DNA of 57,512 nucleotides. Source: an uncultured Flavobacteriales bacterium (lineage in GTDB: Bacteria > Bacteroidota > Bacteroidia > Flavobacteriales > Crocinitomicaceae). Made by a program: the position numbers and the translations under genes. The notes under the pieces were generated by a model that ran no database searches, had not been told where the DNA came from, and was given only the letters and a program-made list of their open reading frames with translations. The stretch lies in assembly GCA_946480085.1 (NCBI GenBank), contig CAMLHZ010000018.1:1-57512 (forward strand), read 5' to 3'. Shown piece after piece: positions 16,436 to 25,804 of the stretch; positions within the stretch are counted from its first letter, which is position 1; each line of letters starts with the position of its first letter.

Positions 16436-18010
16436 ATGAGTTTTTCGATTAGTGTAGTGCCACAGGCAGATGAGTTAAGTAAAGTGATTTTGACAGCTGA
16501 AGCTGTTTCTGAAGGAAAGGAAACGGATGCAGATATTGCAAGCTACGTTGAGTTTACTGTGCGCCAAGGTCGGTATTACAGATTGGCGGCTGAAATCTTG
16601 GGGCTTATCACTAATAAATCGAACAATGCGAAATTGACTCCTTTAGGGGAGGAGTTGGTGGCGCTCGATGAAGAGAATAGATTAAGGAAAATTAGATCGA
16701 TCTTACGTACAAACGATTTGTTCAGTGGAGTTCTTGCGTTTATTAATGATGAAGATGGGCGTACTCGAGACTCTATTTCTCATTATTTGCATTTGATGGT
16801 TGTTGGTGCCCCTGCGACAATTGAAAGAAGAGTTTCAACGGTTATTAGCTGGTTGAAAGAGACTGGACTTGTTAAGGTTGATTTTTCTGAAATTGCGGAT
16901 GGTTCGATTGAGAACGTATATCTTCTTAATGATGAAATTTTGGAAGAGGATGATTCAGTAGAGGAGCAAGTGAATTCATCTGAAAGTATATATCCCGCAA
17001 ATTACAATAATGAGGAACTCGAAATAAAAGAAGATCACTTGCAGGTTGTAGCACTTATGCGAAAGCAAACTCAAAATAAAATATTAATACCGGAATTTCA
17101 ACGAAACCAAGTTTGGAAGCAACAACAAAAAAGTAGATTTATCGAATCATTGATTCTGAATATTCCTGTCCCTCCTTTTTATGTAAGTCAAGATTTAGAT
17201 GGAAATTCAATTATAATTGATGGGTTACAGCGTACAACATCGATCACGGAATTTTTGAATAACGAATATAAACTAGTGGGACTGGAGGCCCTGCCTAAAC
17301 TTAATGGGTATAAATTTGATGAATTAGAAGAATTACTTAAGGCACGTATTGAAGATCGTAATTTGTTATTGTACACATTGAAGCCGTCTGTTCCAATGTC
17401 CATTGTTTATGACATCTTCAATCGTATTAATTCTAATGGAACTTCTTTGAATCGACAGGAGATCAGAAACTGCATATTTATTGGTAAATCTACTCGCTTG
17501 TTGAAGGAACTTGCATCCAGCGATGAGTTTAAAACGGCAATTAATTATGGTATTCCTTCGACTAGAATGAAAGATAGAGAAGGGGTCCTTAGAATTCTGG
17601 CCTTTATTATCTTTCAATTTGATAGCGATTATAAGGGTGATATGGATGATTTTTTAGGTAGAGTAATGAGAAGGCTAAATGTTTTTACTGATCAGGATAT
17701 ACAAGGTTTACGGGATGAATTTATGAGAATCATGAGATTTACTTTTGAGTTTTTCGGTGATCGCAATTTTAGGCTGATAACTAATTCTACAAAAGGCAGA
17801 ATAAACATAGCTGTGATGGAGACTATTTGTTTCTTTTTCCACAAGAACGACGATGAGTTTTTGATTGCCAATAAGGAGCAAATAATTAATAATTACCAAA
17901 CGTTGTTATCAGATGTCGAATATATAGATGCAGTTAAATCTTCTACAAGCTCTGACAAAAAGGTCAAGTCAAGATTTAATAAGGCATTTGAAATTTTATC
18001 CACTATTTAG
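16436..18010 (+). CDS. DUF262 (ParB/Srx-like) protein, GmrS-related
   Basis: 524 residues. The N-terminal ~170 residues are a helical, winged-helix-like domain. From about 205 a DUF262 domain follows with IPEFQRNQVW, a long helix (SRFIESLILNIPVPPF) and the signature DGLQR (262-266), the counterpart of the DGQQR motif of GmrSD-type enzymes. In that family this fold hydrolyses NTP or contributes to restriction. The usual DUF1524 HNH nuclease partner is absent. I start at the ATG at 16436, one base after the methylase stop; a longer frame from 16385 would overlap the methylase by 50 bp. The ATPase gene begins two bases after the stop. Confidence 0.85.
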   Translation: MSFSISVVPQADELSKVILTAEAVSEGKETDADIASYVEFTVRQGRYYRLAAEILGLITNKSNNAKLTPLGEELVALDEENRLRKIRSILRTNDLFSGVLAFINDEDGRTRDSISHYLHLMVVGAPATIERRVSTVISWLKETGLVKVDFSEIADGSIENVYLLNDEILEEDDSVEEQVNSSESIYPANYNNEELEIKEDHLQVVALMRKQTQNKILIPEFQRNQVWKQQQKSRFIESLILNIPVPPFYVSQDLDGNSIIIDGLQRTTSITEFLNNEYKLVGLEALPKLNGYKFDELEELLKARIEDRNLLLYTLKPSVPMSIVYDIFNRINSNGTSLNRQEIRNCIFIGKSTRLLKELASSDEFKTAINYGIPSTRMKDREGVLRILAFIIFQFDSDYKGDMDDFLGRVMRRLNVFTDQDIQGLRDEFMRIMRFTFEFFGDRNFRLITNSTKGRINIAVMETICFFFHKNDDEFLIANKEQIINNYQTLLSDVEYIDAVKSSTSSDKKVKSRFNKAFEILSTI

Positions 18011-18012
18011 AT

Positions 18013-19278
18013 ATGATTAAAGAACTATCAATTGAGAATTTTAAAGTTTATAATGAACTGACCAATATTCCATTATCACGCATTAATTTATTGACCGGTG
18101 TCAACGGTCGTGGAAAGTCAACCACTCTTCAGGCGATTTTGATTTTTGCCCAATCTGCCTATAAAAATAGGTTATCTAATACTGTAACGTTGAACGGGGA
18201 GTGTGTTGTATTAGGTAATTCGGAAGATATTAAGAATAAAGAAACCGTGTCTACCAAGCCAACAGAATTCACGTTTCGATACGAGGATTTTACGATAAAG
18301 TATTCACTTAAACATCCGGATGAAATTGGTTCTGAACTTAATATTCAAAGCGTCGAAGTTGGCATGAATGATGGTAGCACTTTAGTCTTTCACCAAGATC
18401 CAGATGATTCTTATATCTATGAATTACAACCTCCCTTTCAAGCTAGTCCACCGGTAAGATTTACGTTGTTTGATTTGTTTATCGATAGCCATGATATTGG
18501 CAGATCCGATTTTCTTCAATTGTCAGATCCTAAAAAGTCCTTCAATTTGAACTATGTGCATTATGTTACTGCTGATCGAATCGGGCCAAAAAGTTATTAT
18601 GAAACTAAGACTTTGGGTCATTTTATTTCAGTTGGTGCTCGAGGAGAGGAGGTCGTTAACGTTCTTCATAAGAAATCCAATGATCAGGTAAACCCAGAAT
18701 TTTATAAACGATGCCTACGTTATTTTAGATTGAAAGAAGAGGAGACTTCTAAAACGATTACCACATTTGTGGATTTATGGCTTGACGCTATATTTCCTGG
18801 TGCTGGAATCAAAATTGACCAAGTAGCTGGTGAGGAGATTTTGAAACTACGGATAAAGACTGATGAAAGGAGTGGCTTTTACAAACCAACGAATGTTGGA
18901 TATGGTTTTAGTTATTTCTTACCTATTTTGGTGGCAGGCTTAATTGCTAAGCCAGGTGAGATACTGATAGTAGAAAACCCTGAGGCTCATCTACATCCGT
19001 CTGCTCAGTCAATATTGGCTAGGTTTCTTGCCTATGTCAGTTTGTGCGATGTGCAAGTATTCATTGAGTCTCATAGTGAACATATACTTAATGGACTGAG
19101 GATATGTGTCTATGACCAAGAATTAAATAAAGACGAACTAAATATACTATACTTCAGTAATCAGCATGAAGTTTGTTTTGAAGAGATTGAGATTTCAGAT
19201 AAGGGAGGGGTTGAATCTTGGCCATCTGACTTTTTTGATCAATCAACCAAGGATTTGAATTACTTATTTGGTTTATAG
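18013..19278 (+). CDS. AAA/ABC-type ATPase with DUF3696-like C-terminus
   Basis: 421 residues. Walker A is GVNGRGKST (29-37). Near the C-terminus are the combined signature/Walker B stretch (ILIVENPEAHLHP), an ESHSEH loop, and a final GVESWPSDFFDQS, which I recognise as DUF3696-like. The class is related to OLD and RecF/SMC-like ATPases common in phage defence (Septu, Gabija, PARIS and others), where ATP binding senses infection and licenses an effector. It sits between the DUF262 gene and the 271-aa gene with gaps of two and three bases, so these products should be made together. Confidence 0.87.
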   Translation: MIKELSIENFKVYNELTNIPLSRINLLTGVNGRGKSTTLQAILIFAQSAYKNRLSNTVTLNGECVVLGNSEDIKNKETVSTKPTEFTFRYEDFTIKYSLKHPDEIGSELNIQSVEVGMNDGSTLVFHQDPDDSYIYELQPPFQASPPVRFTLFDLFIDSHDIGRSDFLQLSDPKKSFNLNYVHYVTADRIGPKSYYETKTLGHFISVGARGEEVVNVLHKKSNDQVNPEFYKRCLRYFRLKEEETSKTITTFVDLWLDAIFPGAGIKIDQVAGEEILKLRIKTDERSGFYKPTNVGYGFSYFLPILVAGLIAKPGEILIVENPEAHLHPSAQSILARFLAYVSLCDVQVFIESHSEHILNGLRICVYDQELNKDELNILYFSNQHEVCFEEIEISDKGGVESWPSDFFDQSTKDLNYLFGL

Positions 19279-19281
19279 CCT

Positions 19282-20097
19282 ATGCGAGTGTTTATTAATG
19301 AACGGTCATTGCACGAGCAATATTACCAAGATGAACAAATGGAGCAGTTGGTTACTTCGTTCGTAAAATCAGCAGAATTGATTAGAAAAGTAAAAACTAA
19401 TAGAAATGTTAATCTTACGGCGAGCTTATATTGGTCTCGTCCCATGGTGGGTGAAACCCTTAGTGCCAGCCTGAGGAGAAATCCAAATTGGAATAAGCTA
19501 TTTTTGGAAAATTTACAATCCCTAAGTCCGACATCTTGGGATGATTCACCTGAACATGATTATGGACTCTCCTATGTTTATAATGACGATGAATATGTGG
19601 GCTCCTCGGTTGCTGAAATTTCACACCGAAAAAATGGGGATGCTACATTCCTAGGTTTTTTATTGAATTTTTCTGATTCAGTCTTCTCGACTTTGTTAAA
19701 TATTGAGGTGCTGATAGATAATCAGCACAGAGTTGTCGTGGATTGCGCGGACTCTGAAGATTCAGTATTTAATTGGCTTTTAAGTCATGGATACATAGAA
19801 GAAAGTGATCCGTATGATGAGACTTCGGGGTTGCCTCCTAAGGATCATCAAACAATACTTGGGGATAGAACAAAATTTGAACCTACCAAATATCGAAATC
19901 AGGAAAGGATTGTATTCCGTAAAATTGGAACCAATCAATTGTGGTGCGTAGATAGGTCTAGACGACACGCGAATGTACGGGCGCATCTAGAAGTTTTTGA
20001 TGAGAATACAGCGAGGCATTTAGGGACTTCACTCTACTTTGAGGACAATCTTAATACGGATTATCTGGAGGATGAAAGAACAATAAATCTTCAATAA
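19282..20097 (+). CDS. hypothetical protein, possible RNase-like effector, 271 aa
   Basis: Starts three bases after the ATPase stop and ends the operon. The N-terminal ~170 residues are unknown. The C-terminal part contains W-C-V-D224...H229...H235-L-E237-V followed by RHLG, an order of residues (D, H, E, then HLG) like the catalytic end of colicin E3-type rRNases (D..H...E...HLG). Spacing is not identical, so this is a resemblance and not an assignment. If right, it would be the toxic effector, held in check by the ATPase and DUF262 protein. No signal peptide or membrane segment. Confidence 0.6.
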   Translation: MRVFINERSLHEQYYQDEQMEQLVTSFVKSAELIRKVKTNRNVNLTASLYWSRPMVGETLSASLRRNPNWNKLFLENLQSLSPTSWDDSPEHDYGLSYVYNDDEYVGSSVAEISHRKNGDATFLGFLLNFSDSVFSTLLNIEVLIDNQHRVVVDCADSEDSVFNWLLSHGYIEESDPYDETSGLPPKDHQTILGDRTKFEPTKYRNQERIVFRKIGTNQLWCVDRSRRHANVRAHLEVFDENTARHLGTSLYFEDNLNTDYLEDERTINLQ

Positions 20098-20166
20098 TAG
20101 GATTTAGAGTTAAGTTATCAGCGTTGATTTATTTTTTATTTTCATGGAAGATAAACGCTATTCATA

Positions 20167-20628
20167 ATGAAAAACTACGACAATCTATACCTTGATATAT
20201 TGACTATTGGTCGCGAAACTGTCCAAAATGGGATTTCCTACAATGAATTAAAACAGAAGCTGGGTGATAAAGGATATGATTTTAGTAATGATTGTATTGA
20301 GTTGGCGGTAAAGCAGTGGTTCTTTGATAGTTTTCATCATAGAGACGAGGATGACAATCCAATAACATGTGTTCATCAAATTGAAGAACATCTTGATTGC
20401 AGCTTCATTTTAAAGGGTGAAAGTTGTTTAATGCTGATTGATCATAGAAAAGCAAAAAGAAATCTTGGGGTAGCATGGTTGTCGTTTGCAGCTGCTCTGC
20501 TGTCAATAGCATATTCACTTGTTCATGACTTCTATTCAGATAGACATTCGGTTGAAAAGCGGTACGAGAAAGTTAAAGTATCAGAAGACAGAAAAAGAGA
20601 AGTTAATAGCAATAAGAATGTGAAATAG
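20167..20628 (+). CDS. hypothetical protein with winged-helix-like N-terminus and one membrane helix, 153 aa
   Basis: Residues 1-60 look like a small winged helix (SYNELKQKLGDKGYDFSND). One hydrophobic helix lies at about 98-118 (VAWLSFAAALLSIAYSLV), followed by a charged tail (KRYEKVKVSEDRKREV). It starts 69 bp after the operon above and could be its last member or a separate unit. Not recognised. Confidence 0.55.
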   Translation: MKNYDNLYLDILTIGRETVQNGISYNELKQKLGDKGYDFSNDCIELAVKQWFFDSFHHRDEDDNPITCVHQIEEHLDCSFILKGESCLMLIDHRKAKRNLGVAWLSFAAALLSIAYSLVHDFYSDRHSVEKRYEKVKVSEDRKREVNSNKNVK

Positions 20629-20713
20629 TGAAGTCTTTCTATTCTTTTGTTTATTCTCTGAATTAAGTTGTTCGAAGAATGTTTCCGTAAACAGATCTAA
20701 ATTATTGCCCTCA

Positions 20714-21844
20714 ATGACACAATTCATTAATATCTGTCTTGAACAGCCCCGAAAAGTTGAACGAATAACAATACTACTTCTTAAAACGTTAATCAGTGTT
20801 TGGGTTCTGAATTTTTTGTTGATCAATGTTGATAAAACAATATTCGACGGAATTTCGGGAACAAATGATTACCTAAGTTTTGAATTTTTAAATAAGTTTT
20901 CTCCTTTAAAAGGTGCGATATACATCATCCTCTTTATCATCATATGGATAATTATTTGGGAGATAATAGCTTTTGGTGTGCTTCCATGGATAGGGAAAGT
21001 ATTTCAATGGATTATTCAGTTAATTACGCTCATTCTTTTCGAACCGGTTGTCTGGATTAGAAAAATGATTAGAAAGGTTTGGAAGAAACGTGTTCTAATA
21101 GAGCAGGAGTCTGAAACTGGAGAATATTTAAGAACTCGTAATGAAGATAATTCAGTTAAGTTCTTTTTCGGATCTCTTTACCTGTTTCATGTAATGAATT
21201 TGTTGTCTGGTGAAAAAGTTGGCTCTGAAATTCTCCAATTAATAATTGAGCACAAAGAGTCAGATTTTGTTAAATCTCGAATCATGACCTATGCTGCCAT
21301 ACTTGTGTTTGGGACATTCGGGCTTTACGTACTAAAACCGAATTATTTCAACGGGTGGTTTGTATTATGGCTTTTTGTCCTTTGCAATATTGTTACATGG
21401 GTTGGATTAATTGCTGATATCTATAAAGATATAAGGAGATCTAATCTGATTGAATTGAGGCTTAAGTTAAAACGAGATTTGTATTCATCGATGGTGGATG
21501 AGATCGTTCGCAAACATGATATTTCTGACGGTTATTCTTTGGAAAGTCAGCGAAAGAAACTCGAACTTGAATCGGTAGAAAGAAAAATTTCTATAACGCG
21601 ATTTTGGACTAGTGAAGGAAGTTTGACATTAACTGACGAGTACCTCAAAATGAAGCCGACTACTCCTGAAAATAAGATTGTTTTAATAGTTACTAATGGG
21701 ATTCCAGACTTGTCTCTTCAGAACTTTTTAATAGCAAATGATTTTTATTTTATACATGCTCCGGATAGAGATTCGCTACGGAAGGGGTTGACAATAGTAG
21801 AAGAGTTAATCAAATTTAGTGGGCTGGAATCGATTGATAACTAA
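20714..21844 (+). CDS. hypothetical multi-span membrane protein, 376 aa
   Basis: Hydrophobic segments at about 20-38, 58-78, 88-108, 195-212 and 218-240 separate a basic cytoplasmic loop (RKMIRKVWKKRVLIEQ). The C-terminal ~130 residues are soluble and coiled-coil-like (SLESQRKKLELESVERKI), ending in a small alpha/beta-looking piece. I start at the ATG at 20714; an in-frame TTG at 20705 would add three residues. Function unknown. The membrane anchor plus soluble tail would suit a cargo defence or sensing protein, but nothing in the sequence proves it. Confidence 0.6.
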   Translation: MTQFINICLEQPRKVERITILLLKTLISVWVLNFLLINVDKTIFDGISGTNDYLSFEFLNKFSPLKGAIYIILFIIIWIIIWEIIAFGVLPWIGKVFQWIIQLITLILFEPVVWIRKMIRKVWKKRVLIEQESETGEYLRTRNEDNSVKFFFGSLYLFHVMNLLSGEKVGSEILQLIIEHKESDFVKSRIMTYAAILVFGTFGLYVLKPNYFNGWFVLWLFVLCNIVTWVGLIADIYKDIRRSNLIELRLKLKRDLYSSMVDEIVRKHDISDGYSLESQRKKLELESVERKISITRFWTSEGSLTLTDEYLKMKPTTPENKIVLIVTNGIPDLSLQNFLIANDFYFIHAPDRDSLRKGLTIVEELIKFSGLESIDN

Positions 21845-22211
21845 TCAAAAAGCACTCATTTCTATTAAAAAAAAATAATCTGGTTTTGAAATTCGTTCAA
21901 TTAAATTATTAGATTTGGTTTTCTAACAACACACTGAATGAAAATCCTACAACATCTAAGATCTCTAAATTGTTTCAATAATTTATTAGCATAATTGACT
22001 TTACGCAATTTAATTATTGTCCTAACGTTATATTGAATCATCCTTTAATCCTAAAATTCACTGAAGTTCCTAAGACTATGAATTGGGGCTGAACTCCCCG
22101 ACTGCCTGAATCAAGATAACTTTCGATTTTTCGTTCGTCGCTTGATGCATGTGAATGCTTGGTTTAATACCATAGCATTTAAACCATTTATTATCATTTA
22201 AAACTTAAACA
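21845..22211. other. 367-bp gap without recognised genes
   Basis: AT-rich. A small GGGG/CCCC hairpin (22085-22099) lacks a T run. It probably carries the promoter for the 563-aa gene, but I see no clean consensus. Confidence 0.3.
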
Positions 22212-23903
22212 ATGCCAGAATCATTTTCATCGTGCGAACCAAAAGCACCACTTATCAAATTAGACCCAGCTGGGGTTTCCGATCTATTCGAGTATAACCT
22301 AAAACCAGGTAGATTCTTTGATGCAAAAGGATATGTTCATTTGGATATTCCAGTTGCAAGTTTCCAAACAGCTACGACCGCACCTCCTCGTGAGAATTTT
22401 TGGGAGACGGTAGAAGCAATGGCTGACTCCGAGATCATCCAAAAAATCAACGATGATTTAACCAATGGTTCATTAACGCCATTTATCTTGAATAACTCTT
22501 ATGCATATCGTTTGCCTTTGGCACAAATGGTCATGGATGGGAAGAAGATTAGAACTAAATTGGTGAATGACAAAAAGGACGTTACAATTTCTGATATTGA
22601 CATAAGTGAAATCCTAAATCAGGTTAATAAAGGAAAACGTCCGATTCTAAAAAGAAACTTTTTTGGTAAACCTATTTTTAGCTTTTTCACTAAGCCTAAA
22701 GTTGTGAAACCACAAATTTCTTTGGTTTTTCATTATAAAGTATGTTCCTACTTAGGTCATGCCGGAGCAGGAAAGGTGGTAAAGACTTTAAGTTTGTTGC
22801 CTGGAGAGAAAGTTACCTTGTCAGTAAAAAATTTCACATCGAGTGTCGAAACACGTCAAAGATCAGAAAATGTTTTAGACAGCTTCTCTGAGTATAGTGC
22901 AAATGAGCTTCAAACTACCTTAGAAAATGAAACAGGAATGGACTCTGGAGTTTCATCTAGTTCCAACAACAGCTCGGAAATCGGTGGTGGATTACAAGTC
23001 GGTGTTAATCTTGGAATTGTAAGCTTTGGACTTGGTGGTGGTGGTGGAACCACTAATCAAAGTACGGTTGCAAATACGGCAACTGCCCATGTTGCGGCAA
23101 TAAGTTCAGCAATAGACAGTCATGTTCAGCAATCTACTTACAATAGAGAGATTAGTGTAAATACTGAAAGCTCTTCAACTTATGTGAACGAATCGGAAGA
23201 GAGCTCTGTTCGTCAAATTGAAAATATCAATATGAGCCGAGTGTTGAATTTCATATTCAAACAAGTTAATCAAGAATATTTGACCATCACTTATCTTGAT
23301 GATGTGTCAATCGTTTACTCGAATGGTTATCCGGAATCGCAAAAAGTTGTAAAACTCAGTGATATTGATGATCTTCTTAAGGAGGTTCTTAAGGATACTG
23401 AAGTTGACGAAGTGCGAAAATTAATTTTTGCTTCCTTATGTAGTATTTATGACTACACAGGAACAAAAACAAGCTTTATCGAAAAAGTAGATGAAGAAGT
23501 TACTGATTGTATTGGTGGAGGGGGCGTCCTGTTTACAAACTCGTTTGTAAGAAAAAGAGCAGATTTAAGCCAAACATATCATGAGGTAACCGTTCCAGGA
23601 ATCATTTTAGATGTGAAATCGCGTGCACTTCCGACCGTTTCTCTCATAACTGAAGCGATGTTAGGTGCTGGTGAAGCCCTAGATTGCTATAACCAGAAAT
23701 TACAAAATGCTGCTGTTGTTCATGCAGATTTGGAAAATGATTTGGTTAAACAGCAAATGACAATGATGGATAAGATCTCAGACCCGGTAGAAAAAGCAAA
23801 ACTCTATAAAAAAGTATTTGGTACTTGTTGTGATGTCGCACAAAGTGGTGGCAACTGCGGCTGTGGGTGCAGTGATTCTCCATCTGAACCAGAAAAACCT
23901 TAA
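22212..23903 (+). CDS. hypothetical large cytoplasm-made protein with Gly-rich core and Cys-rich tail, 563 aa
   Basis: Not recognised. There is no signal peptide or membrane helix. The middle (about 195-340) is rich in Ser/Thr/Asn and has a Gly-rich patch (GGGLQVGVNLGIVSFGLGGG). A 3' block (about 345-480) is charged and helical, and the last ~25 residues hold seven cysteines (TCCDVAQ...NCGCGCSD). The long Ser/Thr-rich region (about 205-325) looks helical or filament-forming. It is followed after 12 bp by a muramidase-domain protein and a lipoprotein, and I infer that the three work together, perhaps as an exported or injected antibacterial complex. Confidence 0.6.
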   Translation: MPESFSSCEPKAPLIKLDPAGVSDLFEYNLKPGRFFDAKGYVHLDIPVASFQTATTAPPRENFWETVEAMADSEIIQKINDDLTNGSLTPFILNNSYAYRLPLAQMVMDGKKIRTKLVNDKKDVTISDIDISEILNQVNKGKRPILKRNFFGKPIFSFFTKPKVVKPQISLVFHYKVCSYLGHAGAGKVVKTLSLLPGEKVTLSVKNFTSSVETRQRSENVLDSFSEYSANELQTTLENETGMDSGVSSSSNNSSEIGGGLQVGVNLGIVSFGLGGGGGTTNQSTVANTATAHVAAISSAIDSHVQQSTYNREISVNTESSSTYVNESEESSVRQIENINMSRVLNFIFKQVNQEYLTITYLDDVSIVYSNGYPESQKVVKLSDIDDLLKEVLKDTEVDEVRKLIFASLCSIYDYTGTKTSFIEKVDEEVTDCIGGGGVLFTNSFVRKRADLSQTYHEVTVPGIILDVKSRALPTVSLITEAMLGAGEALDCYNQKLQNAAVVHADLENDLVKQQMTMMDKISDPVEKAKLYKKVFGTCCDVAQSGGNCGCGCSDSPSEPEKP

Positions 23904-23915
23904 CTCAAACATTGT

Positions 23916-25157
23916 ATGAAGGACTTTTCAACATCTCCATGGGCTGGTAACAGCTGGTCCATGGATAAATGGAACTCAAAGCAGTGGGGACAAGGTGGAA
24001 AATATGCGCTGCCTATTCCAACTGAAGAGGAGATTGCTGAACTGGGAACGGAATCAGATGAAGATTCTGAAACTACTATTAATGATACTGACCCTAAAAA
24101 TGATAAAAAGTACTTGAAGTATACAATAGATATTACTGAGGCAAAGGATGTCAGAAGTATCTCGATTCAGGAGTACAAAGAAAATCAGGTTATGGGTGCT
24201 TATGACAAAATAAAAAACGTTCGAAAACGACTATTTGAGCTTATAGATAATTTAATTGATCTTTACGGAAAGGGGGAAGACGAAGAGGCAAAAACAACTA
24301 AGCAGCGTCTTGAACATGTTAAGAATAGATGGAATTGGTTAACTAAACTGGAAATGAATGCCGATCCAACAAAATTGGAAAGTCTCCCAGTGTCGAAAGA
24401 TTACATTATTGCTGCTATTGCTGATGATAAAATAGATTATGCTTTTTTTGATGGTGGAAATTACGGTCCGTTTAGAGGTGAAATGGACGCTCTTCACAGC
24501 GCGCTTGAAGCTTATTTACAAACGTTTGTAGTTCTTGAAGAAGAGGCTATTGAAGTTAAGAGATATGATAAATATTTCAACTCAGCAAATACAACTAAAA
24601 TAAGAAAAGCAATAAAAAGCTTTACTCTTACGGCTGCAGATATTAAAGCGTTGGCAATGCAGGAGACTGGAGATTTTTTGTCAAAAGGAGATACTGGAAT
24701 TGGTACAAAAACAAAAGGCATTCCATTACGCGGAGCACCTGATGATAAGGTATATGTTGGAATTGGTCAGATTGGAACAGCTGCACGAGCAGATGGTATT
24801 CGTTGGGCAAAAAAGCATGGAGTTGATATTCCTTCATCTCCTGATCCAAGAATGAATCCACCCGATGCGATTGTTTTAATTCCTGCGATTTTAGGTGATA
24901 TTTTGGAAAAAATCAAACCACATTTACCTAAAACAAGACCTGAACCAGTAGAATTCAAAAAAATTGTTTGGGGCGCCTACAATATAGGTCCTAATAAGAT
25001 GATTTCAATTATTACTCGTTGGAAAGAGCTTAATAAGGAAAAAGATGCTAAATTAACCTATGCTAAATTGGCAGTGATGTCTGAAATGACCTCTGCCAAA
25101 GGGCAAGGAGCAGAATATGTTATTGGTATAATGAGGAGATTGACATGGAAAGATTGA
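23916..25157 (+). CDS. muramidase/lytic-transglycosylase-like protein without signal peptide, 413 aa
   Basis: The C-terminal ~180 residues have the hallmarks of a lysozyme-like SLT/GH23 domain: a catalytic-type Glu in MQETGD (E250), GIGQIG (from residue 282, the position of the family GLMQI motif) and AYNIGP (354-359, the AYNxGP motif). Such enzymes cut the peptidoglycan glycan chain. The N-terminus is Trp/Ser/Gly-rich, with no signal peptide, and leads into a charged helical linker. A wall-cleaving enzyme without a general export signal suggests delivery by a specialised system, for example as an effector. It overlaps the lipoprotein gene by 13 bases. Confidence 0.7.
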   Translation: MKDFSTSPWAGNSWSMDKWNSKQWGQGGKYALPIPTEEEIAELGTESDEDSETTINDTDPKNDKKYLKYTIDITEAKDVRSISIQEYKENQVMGAYDKIKNVRKRLFELIDNLIDLYGKGEDEEAKTTKQRLEHVKNRWNWLTKLEMNADPTKLESLPVSKDYIIAAIADDKIDYAFFDGGNYGPFRGEMDALHSALEAYLQTFVVLEEEAIEVKRYDKYFNSANTTKIRKAIKSFTLTAADIKALAMQETGDFLSKGDTGIGTKTKGIPLRGAPDDKVYVGIGQIGTAARADGIRWAKKHGVDIPSSPDPRMNPPDAIVLIPAILGDILEKIKPHLPKTRPEPVEFKKIVWGAYNIGPNKMISIITRWKELNKEKDAKLTYAKLAVMSEMTSAKGQGAEYVIGIMRRLTWKD

Positions 25158-25804
25158 TTTTTTTAGCACTTTTCTTTTTATTGGTTCAATGTGATTGTAC
25201 AAAAAAAACTGTTGAAAATCATTCTAAAACTGATAGGAAAGAGGAGTTGAATAATTCCGTAAATGTTGCTATGGAAGTCCCTAGGGATATTGACTCGGCC
25301 ATTCAAAAAGAGATGCCTAACGCTTCTGTATTTTGGATGTTAGAAGAAATGTCATTAACCTCTTGGCCAGAAGATCTTGAAATGGTAATTAAAGATAACA
25401 TTTGTAAAGATCAAGTTGGTACGAAGTACTGTGCACCTGAGATGTTTAAGGTTTTTACAATCAACGATAGCTTAAAGTTAATTGTGGATCATTCTTCTTA
25501 TCGAACCGGAACGTCAGGTTATCACAACTATGTTTATAATACTTTGACTAAGAATTTTGTTTGCCATGCTGTTGGTGTTGTCCAAGGTATTGTAAAAGAA
25601 AAAGAGTTTGTTGGGTTCACCTACTCATTCAGATATATTGATGAAAATTCATCTTTTCAAAGTTATACGAGTGTAGAACAGATTCTAGGTGATAAGGCTG
25701 TTACGTACAAAATATTGTCTCCGAATCGATTTAGCTCCAAAGAGGAGCTGAATAAAGATTTTGATCATTTTAAAGCATTATATTTTAGTGATTCGATTAA
25801 ATGA
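25145..25804 (+). CDS. lipoprotein, candidate immunity protein for the muramidase, 219 aa
   Basis: N-terminus MERLIFLALFFLLVQCDC carries a lipobox-like end (LVQC), so the mature protein should be lipid-anchored facing the periplasm. The rest is an unrecognised mixed alpha/beta domain. It begins inside the 3' end of the muramidase gene (13-bp overlap), a gene order common for toxin/immunity pairs in which a periplasmic lipoprotein protects against a wall-degrading effector. That role is inferred only from position and localisation. Confidence 0.65.
   Translation: MERLIFLALFFLLVQCDCTKKTVENHSKTDRKEELNNSVNVAMEVPRDIDSAIQKEMPNASVFWMLEEMSLTSWPEDLEMVIKDNICKDQVGTKYCAPEMFKVFTINDSLKLIVDHSSYRTGTSGYHNYVYNTLTKNFVCHAVGVVQGIVKEKEFVGFTYSFRYIDENSSFQSYTSVEQILGDKAVTYKILSPNRFSSKEELNKDFDHFKALYFSDSIK

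Noticed and set aside
22085..22099. GGGG/CCCC hairpin as a terminator for the 20714-21844 gene
   Set aside because: Only four base pairs and no T run.
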